Shown: piece after piece, positions 32,758 through 33,964 of the stretch
How the letters are laid out: each line of letters opens with the position of its first letter
Numbering within the stretch: position 1 is the first letter of the stretch
Source of the DNA: an uncultured Anaerolineae bacterium
GTDB lineage: Bacteria; Chloroflexota; Anaerolineae; Anaerolineales; Villigracilaceae
Assembly (NCBI GenBank): GCA_903838415.1
Contig: CAILYI010000020.1
Location: 1-33,964, forward strand
Direction: 5' to 3'
Length of the DNA stretch: 33,964 nucleotides
The notes under the pieces: generated by a model
Database searches by the model: none
The model's input: only the letters and a program-made list of their open reading frames with translations
What the model was told of the DNA's origin: nothing
Made by a program: the position numbers and the translations under genes

Positions 32758-33964
32758 ATGAAAGAAAAAATTATTGCGGTGGATGGTAACGAGGCGGTTA
32801 CTCATGTAGCCTATCGATTGAACGAGGTAATTTCGATTTATCCAATTACCCCATCGACGAGCATGGGTGAGCTCTCTGATGCCTGGTCAGCTACCGGGGT
32901 GAAGAACGTCTGGGGGACGGTGCCGTTGGTAGTAGAGATGCAATCTGAAGGTGGAGCAGCCGGCGCCATTCATGGAGCATTACAAACCGGGTCCTTGGCG
33001 ACCACATTCACTGCATCCCAGGGATTGCTATTGATGATCCCGAATATGTACCGTATCGCTGGAGAATTGACAGCAACGGTCTTCCATGTGGCGGCTCGTG
33101 CGCTGGCTGCAGGCACAACTTCCATTTACGGGGACCATTCGGATGTCATGGCGACACGCAGCACCGGGTTTGCGCTGATGAGTTCATGTTCGGTCCAGGA
33201 AGCGCACGACATGGCACTGATTACTCAGGCTGCGTCATTGGAAGGTCGCATTCCTTTTGTGCACTTTTTTGATGGTTTTCGGACTTCGCATGAAGTGGCG
33301 AAAATCGTCGCTCTTTCAGATGAACAGATGCGCGAACTAATTACGCCGGTTTCCGTACATGCGCATCGTCAGCGGGCGTTGTCTCCAGAGAATCCCTTTA
33401 TTCGTGGAACTGTTCAGAATGCGGATGTTTGTTTTCAGCAGCGCGAAGCAGTTAATCCATATTATCTAAAATTCCCGGAAATTGTGCAGTCTGTCATGGA
33501 GCGTTTTGCCGGGCTGACAGGGCGCTCTTATCACCTGTTTGATTACACCGGAGCGCCGGAAGCAGAACATGTGATCGTGTGCATGGGATCGGGTGCTGAA
33601 ACCGTGGCTGAAACTGTTCATTGGATGGTAGCCCACGGTCAAAAAGTGGGACTGGTCACAATTCACCTTTATCGCCCTTTTTCGATTGAGCATTTTCTGG
33701 CAGTACTCCCACCAACTGTGAAGCGGATCGCGGTTCTCGATCGCACCAAAGAGGCCGGTAGCCTGGGTGAACCGCTGTACCTTGATGTTATGACTGCCGT
33801 TGGGGAAGGATATCACTCCGGGCAGGCAACCTTCCGGGACTTACCTCGGGTGATTGGTGGACGCTATGGCCTGGCCAGCAAAGAATTTACGCCAGCCATG
33901 GTCAAGAGTATCTTTGAAGAACTGGATAAACCCAGGCCGAAGAATCATTTCACGGTGGGTATCC
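32758..33964 (+). CDS. nifJ: Pyruvate:ferredoxin oxidoreductase, N-terminal part (truncated by window)
   Basis: The frame from ATG 32758 stays open to the window end (402 codons seen; full enzymes have about 1,170). The start MKEKIIAVDGNEAVTHVAYR and the signature YPITPSTSMGE identify domain I of homodimeric pyruvate:ferredoxin (flavodoxin) oxidoreductase. EMQSEGGAAGAIHGALQTG, TFTASQGLLLMIPNMYRIAGE and YGDHSDVMATRSTGFA follow. Domain II begins around residue 255 (VQNADVCFQQREAVNPYY) and continues with VIVCMGSGAETVAETV. The enzyme converts pyruvate and CoA to acetyl-CoA and CO2, reducing ferredoxin; it needs thiamine diphosphate and iron-sulfur clusters and marks anaerobic metabolism. The ribosome-binding site (AGAAAG) is weak. 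Confidence 0.95.
   Translation, partial: MKEKIIAVDGNEAVTHVAYRLNEVISIYPITPSTSMGELSDAWSATGVKNVWGTVPLVVEMQSEGGAAGAIHGALQTGSLATTFTASQGLLLMIPNMYRIAGELTATVFHVAARALAAGTTSIYGDHSDVMATRSTGFALMSSCSVQEAHDMALITQAASLEGRIPFVHFFDGFRTSHEVAKIVALSDEQMRELITPVSVHAHRQRALSPENPFIRGTVQNADVCFQQREAVNPYYLKFPEIVQSVMERFAGLTGRSYHLFDYTGAPEAEHVIVCMGSGAETVAETVHWMVAHGQKVGLVTIHLYRPFSIEHFLAVLPPTVKRIAVLDRTKEAGSLGEPLYLDVMTAVGEGYHSGQATFRDLPRVIGGRYGLASKEFTPAMVKSIFEELDKPRPKNHFTVGI

Noticed and set aside
33466-33816. 116-residue minus-strand frame at the window end
   Set aside because: It is the antisense shadow of the pyruvate:ferredoxin oxidoreductase gene, whose own frame is open to the window edge.

Overview
The window looks like chromosomal DNA of a Chloroflexota bacterium, most likely of the Anaerolineae type. 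This is inferred from the gene set and style: secreted or lipid-anchored proteins with Thr/Pro/Ala-rich stalks, a B12-binding radical SAM gene with its DUF2344 partner, a large MalT-type LuxR regulator, an NHL/zinc-ribbon membrane protein and a pyruvate:ferredoxin oxidoreductase. No rRNA gene places it firmly. Genes are dense and mostly housekeeping or accessory; there is no prophage, CRISPR array or intact mobile element.

Layout. 1-790: scar made of the 3' end of an IS200/IS605 tnpB (minus) fused to the frameshifted C-terminal part of an M29 aminopeptidase gene. 800-4526: a minus-strand lipoprotein, then a three-gene plus-strand operon (B12-radical SAM protein, small four-helix membrane protein, DUF2344 protein). 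4601-4997: tmRNA (ssrA) with its terminator. 5206-9005: an HtrA-like protease with an extra C-terminal domain, and dnaK. 9070-12520: a papain-fold C39-like protein with a C-terminal TPR-like region, an SbcD/Mre11-type nuclease and a PIG-L deacetylase. 12667-14825: greA and lysS. 14961-16950: two related zinc-ribbon membrane proteins that both carry an L7/L12-CTD-like helical segment. 17001-17951 (minus): a very cysteine-rich 4Fe-4S protein. 18223-20407: GNAT acetyltransferase, DUF4442 hotdog protein, SGNH lipoprotein and YjbQ family protein. 20424-24158 (minus operon): sugar-nucleotide epimerase, PanE/ApbA-type reductase and a TGS/ThrRS-like/uridine-kinase fusion. 24182-26090: a cold-shock protein behind a long structured leader, convergent with a DEAD-box helicase. 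26453-27775: DKNYY-repeat lipoprotein. 27776-28492: decayed DNA with an IS630-type transposase tail. 28493-29827 (minus): glycerate 2-kinase, divergent from a MalT-like LuxR regulator (29937-32630). 32758-end: the start of a pyruvate:ferredoxin oxidoreductase gene, cut by the window edge.

How parts work together. tmRNA, dnaK, HtrA, greA and the csp/DEAD pair are stress and RNA/protein quality-control functions spread through the window. Glycerate kinase, the LuxR/MalT regulator and pyruvate oxidoreductase sit side by side and could form a lower-glycolysis/pyruvate control unit. Three genes have a -10 box only 6-7 bases before the start codon and no Shine-Dalgarno sequence, which points to leaderless mRNAs alongside conventional SD-led genes. 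I found no clearly new multi-gene system. The most promising unexplained items are the paired zinc-ribbon/L7-L12-like membrane proteins, the structured leader before csp, and the radical SAM operon with an inserted membrane protein.
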